57,621 bases of DNA from an uncultured Lachnospiraceae bacterium. GTDB lineage: Bacteria; Bacillota; Clostridia; Lachnospirales; Lachnospiraceae. Each line of letters begins with the position of its first letter. Positions within the stretch are counted from its first letter, which is position 1. The stretch spans positions 1 through 57,621 of the forward strand of contig CANRWO010000019.1 in the NCBI GenBank assembly GCA_947643615.1, read 5' to 3'. Below the pieces are notes generated by a model. It had not been told where the DNA came from. It made no database searches and saw only the letters and a list, made by a program, of their open reading frames with translations. Below are positions 51,272 through 57,621 of this stretch, in pieces. The position numbers were made by a program, and so were the translations under genes.

Positions 51272-52034
51272 TAAAGGCGGAAGCGGCAAGACTACCACAT
51301 GTGCTAATATAGGATATTCCCTCTCCACTCTGGGGAAAAGAGTGTTGCTGGTAGACGGGGATATGCAGCTGAACCTGTCCCTTTCCTTCTTCGAGGAGGA
51401 GAAAGTACTGGCGTTCGCCGCAGGGGAGAAGAATCTGTATAATGCCATCCGCGGAGAGAAAGACCTGGCGGATTACGTCGTGCACACCCCTTATGAAAAT
51501 CTGGATCTGATCCCTTCTTCCACATTAATGAGCGGTATTGAGTATGAGCTGTTCACAAAGTGGCAGCGGGAAATGATCCTGACAAAAGGTTTGGACAAAA
51601 TTAAGGAAAGCGGAGAATATGATTACATTCTGATTGATTCGCCCCCTACCCTGGGAGGCTGGGTCATGAATATCCTCTGTGCGTCCGACTATGTGATACT
51701 GCCTGTGGAGGCCAGTCCCTGGGGACTTTTCGGCGTGGCAAACATGTTTGAATTTTTGGAGAACGTGAAAAGGATTGCGCCCCATCTGGAGCTGTTGGGA
51801 GTGGTCATTACCAAGCTGGATGCCAGAAAGAATTACGGAAAACAGACCATGGAGGTCTTGAAAGAGTTTGAGGAAGTGACTGTGTTTGGCACAGTGATCC
51901 GTGTGGACAGCGAGGTCGAATGGGCACAGGACAACAGCAGGCCCGTTATGGTACATAAGAAGAATGCGAGAAGCGCCGGAGAGTATCTGGAGCTCGCAAA
52001 GGAGGTAGACAAAAATGTCTGTAGGAGCAGGTAG
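51234..52034 (+). CDS. ParA/MinD-family ATPase (candidate microcompartment-positioning McdA)
   Basis: The ATG at 51234 lies within the end of the DeoR gene. The 266-residue protein has the deviant Walker A motif NNKGGSGKTTT (residues about 12-22), Walker A' around LLVDGDMQLNLSLSF, Walker B in YDYILIDSPPTLGG and a C-terminal ParA region. Such ATPases form gradients on the nucleoid and distribute cargo. There is no plasmid, parB or parS nearby. The position at the end of a microcompartment operon, followed by a low-complexity protein, fits the McdAB arrangement described for carboxysomes and other shells. That role is inferred. Confidence 0.85.
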   Translation: MAGQTKTIAFANNKGGSGKTTTCANIGYSLSTLGKRVLLVDGDMQLNLSLSFFEEEKVLAFAAGEKNLYNAIRGEKDLADYVVHTPYENLDLIPSSTLMSGIEYELFTKWQREMILTKGLDKIKESGEYDYILIDSPPTLGGWVMNILCASDYVILPVEASPWGLFGVANMFEFLENVKRIAPHLELLGVVITKLDARKNYGKQTMEVLKEFEEVTVFGTVIRVDSEVEWAQDNSRPVMVHKKNARSAGEYLELAKEVDKNVCRSR

Positions 52035-52629
52035 TATCAGGAGAGCAGCCAAGGCAGCGGAGGGAAGCGCGGAAGCAAAGCCGGCCAAGGCAGCGGAGGG
52101 AAGCGCAGAAGCAAAGCCGGCCAAGGCAACAGAGGGAAGCGCAGAGGCAAAGCCGGCCAAGGCAGCAGAGGGAAGCGCAGAGGCAAAGCCGGCCAAGGCA
52201 CCAGAGGAAAGCGCGGAGGCAAAGCCGGCCAAGGCAGCAGAGGGAAGCGCAGAGGCAAAGCCGGCCAAGGCAGCAGAGGGAGGCACGGAAGCAAAGCCGG
52301 CCAAGGCACCAGCGGCGAAAGCGTCCGGGAACAGCCACCATACGAAGGTGGCACAGGCCGGTGAAAAGGCGGCAGAGCGGAAAACGGCAAAGGCCGGGAG
52401 CGGAAAGGGCAGTGCGGATACAGAGGCGGCGAGATCCGTCAAGAGCAGCGAGGAAAAGCACACATCTTCCCACAAGCCTGCAGCAAAGAAAACGGATAAA
52501 AAGGGTGGCACGGACGCGGCAGTTTCTGTTGCCGGAAGGCCTGCAGAGGCAGATGCTGAACCGGAGAAGAGCGCAGCAGGTTATGTTGCATATGGCATTG
52601 GGCAGGAATTGCCGGTATACCTGATGTGA
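52015..52629 (+). CDS. Low-complexity Ala/Lys/Glu-rich repeat protein (candidate McdB-like adaptor)
   Basis: The ATG at 52015 follows AAGGAGG and overlaps the ParA end by 20 bases. The 204-residue protein is almost entirely disordered in composition. After MSVGAGSIRRAAK come seven 12-residue repeats of the form AAEGSAEAKPAK (residues 14-97), a Lys/Ala/Ser-rich stretch, and a short hydrophobic C-terminus (GYVAYGIGQELPVYLM) that looks like a binding motif. McdB proteins that link McdA to microcompartments are likewise disordered and encoded next to McdA. No direct sequence similarity to known McdB was recognised. Codon use agrees with a translated frame. Confidence 0.75.
   Translation: MSVGAGSIRRAAKAAEGSAEAKPAKAAEGSAEAKPAKATEGSAEAKPAKAAEGSAEAKPAKAPEESAEAKPAKAAEGSAEAKPAKAAEGGTEAKPAKAPAAKASGNSHHTKVAQAGEKAAERKTAKAGSGKGSADTEAARSVKSSEEKHTSSHKPAAKKTDKKGGTDAAVSVAGRPAEADAEPEKSAAGYVAYGIGQELPVYLM
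52054..52305 (+). repeat. 36-bp coding tandem repeat (seven units)
   Basis: Seven in-frame 36-bp units (core GCAAAGCCGGCCAAGG) encode the dodecapeptide repeats of the protein at 52015. Changes are mostly at the Glu-Gly-Ser part. The high similarity between units suggests recent expansion, so copy number may vary between strains. Confidence 0.9.
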
Positions 52630-52683
52630 TGCTTGAATGGGAATAGCGGCGGAAGTGTTATGTAAGACAGAGGAGAAGAAGAT

Positions 52684-52920
52684 ATGAACCCTGCATCCGT
52701 TTTGAAACTGATGAGTGCGAAAGCGAAGTTTGAGAGCAGTCATCCAAAGTTTGTGGCTTTTTTGAAAAAAGTACTTTCCAGTCCCATGGAAGAAGGGACA
52801 ATAGTGGAGATTACTGTCACCGACCCCAGCGGAGAATCCCTGACTTCAAACATAAAGGTACAGCAGTCGGATCTGGAATTGTTTGCGGAATTACAGGGTT
52901 TGGGAAAAGAAATGAAATAA
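52684..52920 (+). CDS. Small conserved-looking protein of unknown function (78 residues)
   Basis: This 78-residue protein is charged and ordered, with an N-terminal helix (SVLKLMSAKAKFESSHPKF) and beta-rich centre (GTIVEITVTDPSGESLTSN) ending in a helical VQQSDLELFAELQGLG. I do not recognise a named domain, although similar small proteins appear to be common in Lachnospiraceae. It has an AGAGGAGAAG ribosome site and closes the operon after the ParA and repeat-protein genes. It may be a partner of that module or an independent gene. It is convergent with the polyferredoxin gene two bases away. Confidence 0.65.
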   Translation: MNPASVLKLMSAKAKFESSHPKFVAFLKKVLSSPMEEGTIVEITVTDPSGESLTSNIKVQQSDLELFAELQGLGKEMK

Positions 52921-52922
52921 GT

Positions 52923-53855
52923 TCACAGTGCATTCCTGGGGCAGGCTTTCGTGCATTCAAAGCACAGGATACATTCTGTTCCGTTTACCCGTTTTCTGGA
53001 GTTATCTGTCATGTCCACATCCATGGGGCATACCTGTTTGCATTTTCCGCAGGAAACGCATTTGCTCTTATCACATTTGATGCGCATCAGGGAAAAATAG
53101 GACATGGGTTTCAGAAATACGGTGATGGGGCATATGTATTTACAAAAGGCACGGTTATCCTTCAGCGCGAAAGCCAGTATAACACCAACTGCGTAATACA
53201 GGCAGTTTCCTGCCAGGAATGCCCAGAACATGATCCTTGCCATATCGTTCACATGTGCCAGGAACAGGGCGCTGACGAAAAAGAAAGACAACCCAAAGGT
53301 GATATACCGAATCCACCCCCAGCTTTTCCGTGGCTGCTGTGGAACCTTATAAGGCAGGAGATCCAGAATCATCGCAGTCCAGCAGGCATAACCGCACCAT
53401 CCCCGCCCGAAGATGAGCGGGCCAAAAATCTTCGCCACCGCGTAGTGGATGGTTGCCGCTTCAAAGACGCCTGTAAAGAGGTAGTACCAGAATCCCTCAA
53501 TCTGCATATTTTCATTGCTGAGCAGTCCGAGATAGACCAGCATATAGGTCCCTACCAGAAACTGGGACACTCTGCGGGCATGTTTGAATTGGATCCGGAA
53601 CAAAAGGAACCCGATTGCCAGAGATGTCCCGATATAGCTGAAATTAAACAGATAAAACAGGTTCTTCTTTGTAAGCCAAAGCGTAACGGCTATGGCTTCA
53701 AAAAGCAGCCACATGAAGGCAGGCAGTATGAAAGGTGAATTTCTCAAACTGTGGTTTGCGTTTGTGTGTTTCTCGTCACCAGGCTGTTTATGCGCAGAGG
53801 ACGGCGCAGAAAAGCAGGTCGATATGAATTTGCGAAGGTTTCCGAATTTATCCAT
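52923..53855 (-). CDS. Polyferredoxin-type membrane protein (NapH/YccM-like 4Fe-4S binding)
   Basis: This 310-residue protein has about five membrane helices between residues 45 and 230. Cysteine motifs typical of NapH-like proteins are visible (WCGYACWTA; AFCKYICPITVFLKP), followed by two C-terminal [4Fe-4S] ferredoxin motifs (CVSCGKCKQVCP; CILCFECTKACP). It may carry electrons between the membrane and cytoplasmic acceptors. Linkage to the microcompartment genes is only by adjacency; it is on the opposite strand and follows a PadR regulator. A tandem 62-bp repeat with palindromes lies immediately upstream. Confidence 0.88.
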   Translation of the reverse strand: MDKFGNLRKFISTCFSAPSSAHKQPGDEKHTNANHSLRNSPFILPAFMWLLFEAIAVTLWLTKKNLFYLFNFSYIGTSLAIGFLLFRIQFKHARRVSQFLVGTYMLVYLGLLSNENMQIEGFWYYLFTGVFEAATIHYAVAKIFGPLIFGRGWCGYACWTAMILDLLPYKVPQQPRKSWGWIRYITFGLSFFFVSALFLAHVNDMARIMFWAFLAGNCLYYAVGVILAFALKDNRAFCKYICPITVFLKPMSYFSLMRIKCDKSKCVSCGKCKQVCPMDVDMTDNSRKRVNGTECILCFECTKACPRNAL

Positions 53856-53857
53856 TG

Positions 53858-53981
53858 TTATACCTCTGTATGCGCTTCAGCGCATATACGAATCAAAATT
53901 TCAAAGTTTACTTTCGAAATTATACCCCTGTATGTGCTTCAGCGCGTATACCAATCAAGATTTGAAAGTTTACTTTCAAAA
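53858..53981 (-). promoter_or_regulatory. Two tandem 62-bp repeats with palindromes upstream of the polyferredoxin gene
   Basis: Units 53858-53919 and 53920-53981 are about 87 percent identical. Each contains a hairpin TGCGCTTCAGCGCA-like core and a palindrome; the second is perfect, TTTGAAAGT-TT-ACTTTCAAA (53961-53980). Each also has a TATAAT- or TATAAC-like box on the minus strand. Duplicate operators, possibly for the PadR regulator encoded just upstream, are the simplest reading. Confidence 0.6.
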
Positions 53982-53996
53982 TTGTATCATTTTCAT

Positions 53997-54578
53997 TTAG
54001 CGGGGGATCCGGGTGCATGGGGTTTGGAGTGTGCAAAGACGCTCCAGCTTTTCGATGCATCGCGTTGCCCATTCTATGCAGGTCTTGATATAGCTATATC
54101 CGAAATCGGCTGTGAACTGCCAATAAAGCGTCTGATAATTTTCCTTATCTGTGCCGTAATTTTCTATGCTTTCAGGTATGGAACCCATTCTCTTGAGGTA
54201 GTCTTCGCAGTCTGCCAGAAACTGCCTCAGCATTTCGACGCTCTGTGACGGCGGCATGTTTCCGCTGAAAAAGACCTTCATAAGAAAGGTGTTCTTAAAA
54301 TGTGTGACATCTTCCGCGTTACCTTCTGCAAGCCAATCCAGGAATTTCTCCCTGCCCGTATCCGTAATGGAAAAAATTGTTTTATTGGGACGGTCTGACT
54401 GTATGACGGTCTCGCCGCAGATATATCCTTTCTTTTCCAATTTCTTCAGTTCAAGGTAAATATGGCTTTTCTGTGCATGCCAGAAAAATTCCAAAGAGGA
54501 TTCAAAGGCTTTCACCAAATCATATCCGCTCATTGGTTTATAATTCAGAAAACCCAGAATTCCGAAAGGCAGGGACAT
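53997..54578 (-). CDS. PadR-family transcriptional regulator
   Basis: This 193-residue protein has the PadR winged helix at the N-terminus (LPFGILGFLNYKPMSGYDLVKAFES; HIYLELKKLEKKGYICGE; KTIFSITDTGREKFLDWL) and the helical C-terminal dimerisation domain of the Vir-like subgroup. PadR proteins respond to phenolics, antibiotics or unknown ligands. It is transcribed in the same direction as the polyferredoxin gene 141 bp downstream, which it may control. Its own promoter is overlapped by an 18-bp palindrome, suggesting autoregulation. Confidence 0.92.
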   Translation of the reverse strand: MSLPFGILGFLNYKPMSGYDLVKAFESSLEFFWHAQKSHIYLELKKLEKKGYICGETVIQSDRPNKTIFSITDTGREKFLDWLAEGNAEDVTHFKNTFLMKVFFSGNMPPSQSVEMLRQFLADCEDYLKRMGSIPESIENYGTDKENYQTLYWQFTADFGYSYIKTCIEWATRCIEKLERLCTLQTPCTRIPR

Positions 54579-54600
54579 AACAGTCGTTCCTCCGTTTTTA

Positions 54601-54641
54601 TAGTATAATTTTATACTACTTCATAATTATACTAATGTCAA
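54601..54641 (-). promoter_or_regulatory. PadR promoter with overlapping palindrome
   Basis: On the minus strand TTGACA (54636-54641) and TAGTAT (54613-54618) are 17 bp apart. The palindrome TAGTATAA-TT-TTATACTA (54601-54618) covers the -10 box, a likely autoregulatory operator. Confidence 0.6.
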
Positions 54642-54801
54642 TGAAAATATGGGGTCTTGTCTCTCTCGGTGTATATGGATATTACTTATCATTGGGAAGG
54701 GGATTACTTAACTTAAAGATAGTATATACATACAGCCTGCTGATACATTGCTTGCAGATACCCCGCAGAAACCAAATCATACAGAAAAGGAGTTTTTGCA
54801 T

Positions 54802-55172
54802 ATGAAATCACTATTTGAACAGTTAGGCGGCACATATTACGAAGAAAATGGATATCTCATCCCAGATTTGAGATTATCAACCGAAGAAGAGCAGTCCATA
54901 GGTATATGGGGACAGCGGCACTTGGATTATCTGAAGCAGTACCGCAGGGTTATATACATCAATCTTCTCACAAGCGGCAAACTCAACACCTATCTTGCCG
55001 ACATTGACAGGCAAGCGCAGGAACGCTTTGAAAGGCTTATAGAGGGCATGAAACAGACACAGGGCATAACGGAACGGTTAAAGGCAGAAACGCCTTAGAA
55101 TGGATAGGACGGTTAAACAACATAAGGGTTTGCGCAAGGGAGATTGTAAATAGCGAAATCGTATATGTATAG
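54802..55172 (+). pseudogene. tnpV: TnpV transposon-associated protein, frameshifted
   Basis: The ATG at 54802 follows AAAAGGAG. The frame encodes a TnpV-like protein (MKSLFEQLGGTYYEENGYLIP, IYINLLTSGKLNTYLADIDR). It stops prematurely at 55098, but the expected C-terminus continues in the next frame (ALEWIGRLNNIRVCAREIV) to 55172. A single-base deletion near 55090 (GCAGAAACGCC where GCAGAAAACGCC is expected) explains the break. The protein would still include most of the family length. It marks mobile-element DNA to the left of the transporter module. Confidence 0.85.
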
Positions 55173-55249
55173 AGGAATAGTGGCGGAGTACAAAGCTCTG
55201 CCACTATTATAAAATCAATTTCCGTTCTATAAATGCACTATAAAATATC

Positions 55250-55299
55250 TTGACAAACATACTGATAGTATGATAATGTGGATACATACTATCAGTATG
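55250..55299 (+). promoter_or_regulatory. TetR promoter with two palindromic operators
   Basis: TTGACA (55250-55255) and GATAAT (55272-55277) form a promoter with 16-bp spacing. Two copies of the palindrome CATACTGATAGTATG in opposite orientation (55258-55272 and 55285-55299) cover the spacer and the region after the -10 box, a typical autoregulated TetR layout. Confidence 0.75.
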
Positions 55300-55317
55300 T
55301 TAAGGAGGTGAGAAAAC

Positions 55318-55974
55318 ATGGCAAGAAATAGGCATCCAGAAGAAACTGTTAATTTAATATTGGATGTTGCTTTCCGCTTATTTATGGAAAAGGGGTATGA
55401 GCATACTTCCGTTCAGGATATTATAAATAATTTAGGCGGTCTTAGCAAAGGCGCCATCTATCATCATTTTAAGTCAAAGGAGGATATTTTAGTTGCTGTT
55501 ACAGATAGGATGACGGCTGAATCTAACCAGATGCTTGCAGTCATTCGTGACCGTTCTGACCTTAGTGGCAAGGAAAAGTTGAAAACAATTTTTAGGGAAT
55601 CAATCAGCCGACCGGTACAGAACGATATTTTTACAGTAGCTCCAGATTTTCATAATAACCCGAAACTTCTTTTCAGTCTTTTGCATGATACCATAGATAA
55701 CGCAGCGCCAAACTATATTTTGCCGATTATCAGGCAGGGTATTTCAGATGGTTCTATCAAAACGGATTATCCAGAGCAATTGGCAGAACTGATTTTGCTT
55801 GCAGCAAATGTCTGGATGAATCCTATGATATTTGACAGTACTGAGGAAGAATCCTACCGTAAGTTTATGGTATTCAGACAGATGCTGCAAGGCTTTGGCC
55901 TGGATATTGTAGATAGCGAAATGTTAGAGAGATTGCAGGAGCTGGCATCTATCTATCAAAAGAACAAGCAATAG
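55318..55974 (+). CDS. TetR-family transcriptional regulator
   Basis: This 218-residue protein has the N-terminal TetR helix-turn-helix (TVNLILDVAFRLFMEKGYEHTSVQDIINNLGGLSKGAIYHHFKSKEDILVAV) and a ligand-binding helical C-terminus. An AAGGAGG ribosome site precedes the ATG. It probably represses its own promoter through the two palindromes upstream and controls the ABC transporter that follows. The ligand is unknown; antimicrobial or lantibiotic compounds are plausible from the neighbours. Confidence 0.93.
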   Translation: MARNRHPEETVNLILDVAFRLFMEKGYEHTSVQDIINNLGGLSKGAIYHHFKSKEDILVAVTDRMTAESNQMLAVIRDRSDLSGKEKLKTIFRESISRPVQNDIFTVAPDFHNNPKLLFSLLHDTIDNAAPNYILPIIRQGISDGSIKTDYPEQLAELILLAANVWMNPMIFDSTEEESYRKFMVFRQMLQGFGLDIVDSEMLERLQELASIYQKNKQ

Positions 55975-56015
55975 AAAGCACAATCTGCGAATTTTTTATT
56001 GCCATGAATAAATTT

Positions 56016-56035
56016 CTGCCCTGTAAAATGGGCAG
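56016..56035 (+). terminator. Short hairpin between tetR and the ABC genes
   Basis: CTGCCC/GGGCAG with an 8-base loop, followed by ATATATTTT. It may terminate or attenuate the regulator transcript. The palindrome ATACCGACGTGCGGTA lies 20 bases further on, before the ATPase gene. Confidence 0.4.
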
Positions 56036-56086
56036 ATATATTTTGAAACAAATACATACCGACGTGCGGTACTGAAAGGAGATATT

Positions 56087-56854
56087 ATGCAAACTATTGT
56101 GGATGTAAATTCTGTTGAAAAAAGCTACGGATCAACACTAGTAATAAACCATTGCAGCTTTAAGATTTATGAAGGAGAGATATATGGGCTATTAGGTATT
56201 AACGGTGCAGGAAAAACAACCTTGATGAAGATGATGCTTGGGCTGCAGCAAATTGACAGAGGAAGTATTTATGTTTTGGGCAAAGAAGTAAGCAGTAACA
56301 CAGAATATTTATCAAATATTGGAAGTGTAATAGAGAATCCAACTTTTTACGAACACTTAAATGCGGGCGAGCTTCTATCCATGCATTTGAGCTATATGCA
56401 GAAGAAAGCAGATATATCAAGGGCATTACATTTAGTTGGACTTGAAAAAGCAGATAAGAAGCGGATTTTAGAGTATTCTCTTGGAATGAAGCAGAGGCTT
56501 GCACTGGCAAGGGCGATTATTCATCATCCTAAATTGTTAATTCTGGATGAACCTCTTAACGGTCTTGACCCTGTTGCGATTGCAGAAATGCGTGGACTGA
56601 TGAGAAAGCTGACAAATGAGGGGATGTCAATTTTGCTTTCAAGCCACATTATCGAAGAAGTCAGGCATACGGCAGACAGGATAGGCATTCTTTCGGATGG
56701 CTATATAAAACAGGAATTGAGCCGCTGCTTTTCAAGCGGCGATACGAGCAAAAAGCGAAGCGTTTGTGAGTTTGTTGTAAATGACGAACAGAAATCTCCA
56801 GTAGAGAATATTGAAGATTATGTAATAGGTTTTATGAGGAGGGAACAGGTATGA
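56087..56854 (+). CDS. ABC transporter ATP-binding protein (lantibiotic/bacitracin-protection type)
   Basis: This 255-residue ATPase has Walker A GINGAGKTTL, the signature YSLGMKQRLALARA, Walker B LLILDEPLNGLDP and an H-loop in LLSSHIIEEV. The subgroup is that of BcrA/NatA-like and lantibiotic-immunity ATPases that work with a permease encoded next door. The stop overlaps the permease ATG by four bases. It is likely an efflux or immunity function; substrate unknown. The region is AT-richer than the core. Confidence 0.93.
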   Translation: MQTIVDVNSVEKSYGSTLVINHCSFKIYEGEIYGLLGINGAGKTTLMKMMLGLQQIDRGSIYVLGKEVSSNTEYLSNIGSVIENPTFYEHLNAGELLSMHLSYMQKKADISRALHLVGLEKADKKRILEYSLGMKQRLALARAIIHHPKLLILDEPLNGLDPVAIAEMRGLMRKLTNEGMSILLSSHIIEEVRHTADRIGILSDGYIKQELSRCFSSGDTSKKRSVCEFVVNDEQKSPVENIEDYVIGFMRREQV

Positions 56855-57570
56855 ATTTATGTAGGCTTGAATTGATGAAAATACGGTTATCTACTTATTT
56901 ATGGGCAATATTGGGGATATTTGCCAGTTTACTTGCACTTGGTATTTTGTTCCTTTTTATTTTCCGGATTGAAGCAGGAGGAAGCGGCACATCCGAAGAA
57001 GCAGAACTGTTTGCGAATTGGAATGGATTATTGGCACTTACAACTGCTTTAGCGTTTGCCTGCTTTAGTGTTATGTCAGCGGTTATTGCGGCAAAAGTGA
57101 TTATCATTGAATATTGCGGAAGAAATGCGGTAATCTTATTGGGCTATCCTGTCAATCGAAAGACAATGCTTGGAATAAAATGTTTGATTGTCAGTGGCAT
57201 TACAACGGGTTTTGCATTTATCAGTAATACGCTGGTTATAGGCATTATGTATAGTTCAGCACATATTTTTGGAATGATGCCACAAATGAACACGGAGCAT
57301 TTTCTCTTTACAGTTTTGATTTCCAGTTTTTTAATGGGCATTTTATCCTCTGCCGTAGGCATTATTTCTACTGCTGTTGGATGGAAAAAACGCTCGGCAG
57401 TTGCAACAATTGTATGCTCTTTGATTATGGTGTGTATTTTCGCTAATTGCATTACAATCTCCCCAAAGAATATTGTCTGGGTAATGTTGGCAATGGGCGT
57501 GGTTTTCGTTATAATTGCTAATTTTGCATATCATGTTCTGGCGAACGGAATAGAAAAAATGGAGGTTTAA
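56851..57570 (+). CDS. ABC transporter permease (lantibiotic immunity type)
   Basis: This 239-residue protein has six predicted membrane helices, with a long extracellular loop after helix 1 (IEAGGSGTSEEAELFANWNG). It belongs to the small ABC-2-like permeases found with BcrA-type ATPases. The four-base overlap with the ATPase gene (ATGA) indicates coupled translation. It probably forms the membrane part of a drug or peptide exporter. Confidence 0.88.
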   Translation: MNLCRLELMKIRLSTYLWAILGIFASLLALGILFLFIFRIEAGGSGTSEEAELFANWNGLLALTTALAFACFSVMSAVIAAKVIIIEYCGRNAVILLGYPVNRKTMLGIKCLIVSGITTGFAFISNTLVIGIMYSSAHIFGMMPQMNTEHFLFTVLISSFLMGILSSAVGIISTAVGWKKRSAVATIVCSLIMVCIFANCITISPKNIVWVMLAMGVVFVIIANFAYHVLANGIEKMEV

Positions 57571-57573
57571 AGA

Positions 57574-57621
57574 ATGAATCAAAAACTATTTTCAAAGGAT
57601 TTTACGTTAGTTGTCATCGGT
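57574..57621 (+). CDS. Probable MFS transporter, first 16 codons
   Basis: The ATG at 57574 with GGAGG eight bases upstream opens MNQKLFSKDFTLVVIG, a start typical of major facilitator transporters of the drug-efflux type. The window ends here, so the family call rests on a short stretch and on its ABC exporter neighbours. Confidence 0.5.
   Translation, partial: MNQKLFSKDFTLVVIG

Noticed and set aside
51234..52034. Plasmid or chromosome partition ParA
   Set aside because: No ParB gene or parS-like repeats are adjacent; the gene overlaps the DeoR gene in the microcompartment operon.
51525..52743. Large minus-strand frames opposite the ParA and repeat-protein genes
   Set aside because: They are shadows of GC-rich, repetitive coding DNA. 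The plus-strand genes have ribosome sites, overlaps and domain matches.

Overview
The window looks like the chromosome of a gut Clostridia member, most likely Lachnospiraceae. Evidence: Gram-positive lipoprotein signals, strong AGGAGG ribosome sites, MsmK-type carbohydrate ABC importers without their own ATPase, AraC/YesMN regulators, a glycyl radical microcompartment and TnpV/IS256 remnants. No rRNA, tRNA or CRISPR array was seen. The core (about 4.6-53 kb) is moderately GC-rich; both flanks are visibly AT-richer and carry mobile-element debris.

Layout. 0-1.9 kb: two overlapping tyrosine recombinases (possibly part of a recombinase-in-trio element) next to an IS256 transposase remnant. 1.9-4.3 kb, minus strand: a LytTR regulator split by a 162-bp MITE, a DUF3021 membrane protein, a CPBP protease and a GNAT acetyltransferase. 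4.6-31.7 kb: a sulfated glycosaminoglycan (chondroitin/dermatan sulfate type) locus with an anaerobic sulfatase maturase, two ABC importers, a mutarotase-like protein, a membrane AraC regulator, three Cys-type sulfatases, two PL8 lyases, a GH88 unsaturated glucuronyl hydrolase, and a nucleotidyltransferase plus N-acetylhexosamine-kinase-like enzyme. 31.7-35.1 kb, minus strand: a YesN/YesM-type two-component system. 36.0-52.9 kb: a B12-independent 1,2-propanediol (fucose/rhamnose, GRM5-like) microcompartment locus with glycyl radical dehydratase, activase, class II aldolase, PduP, ADH, PduL, four BMC-H, one BMC-P, PduS/PduT, a DeoR regulator, and a terminal ParA / disordered repeat protein / small protein set that looks like a microcompartment-positioning module. 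52.9-54.6 kb, minus strand: a PadR regulator and a polyferredoxin membrane protein. 54.8-57.6 kb: a low-GC module with a frameshifted TnpV, TetR, an ABC exporter and the start of an MFS transporter.

How it works together (inference). Oligosaccharides enter through the ABC importers. Because none of the lyases, sulfatases or the GH88 enzyme has a signal peptide, cleavage and desulfation appear to be cytoplasmic, with the maturase converting the sulfatase cysteines to formylglycine. The released amino sugar may be 1-phosphorylated and nucleotide-activated. The microcompartment is a separate system: the aldolase gives lactaldehyde, this becomes 1,2-propanediol, then propionaldehyde, then propionyl-CoA and propionyl phosphate, or propanol.

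The most unusual signal is a family of seven related intergenic elements (A-G, 5.8-23.2 kb) in the glycosaminoglycan locus. Most can fold as a hairpin whose loop pairs with a downstream segment just before a GGAGG-like sequence. The pseudoknot helix shows compensatory changes between copies, which suggests an undescribed cis-acting structured RNA. Other points of note are an identical MITE in two places with a CTAG target duplication, a near-identical 30-bp operator candidate at two promoters, and minisatellites in several gene leaders.
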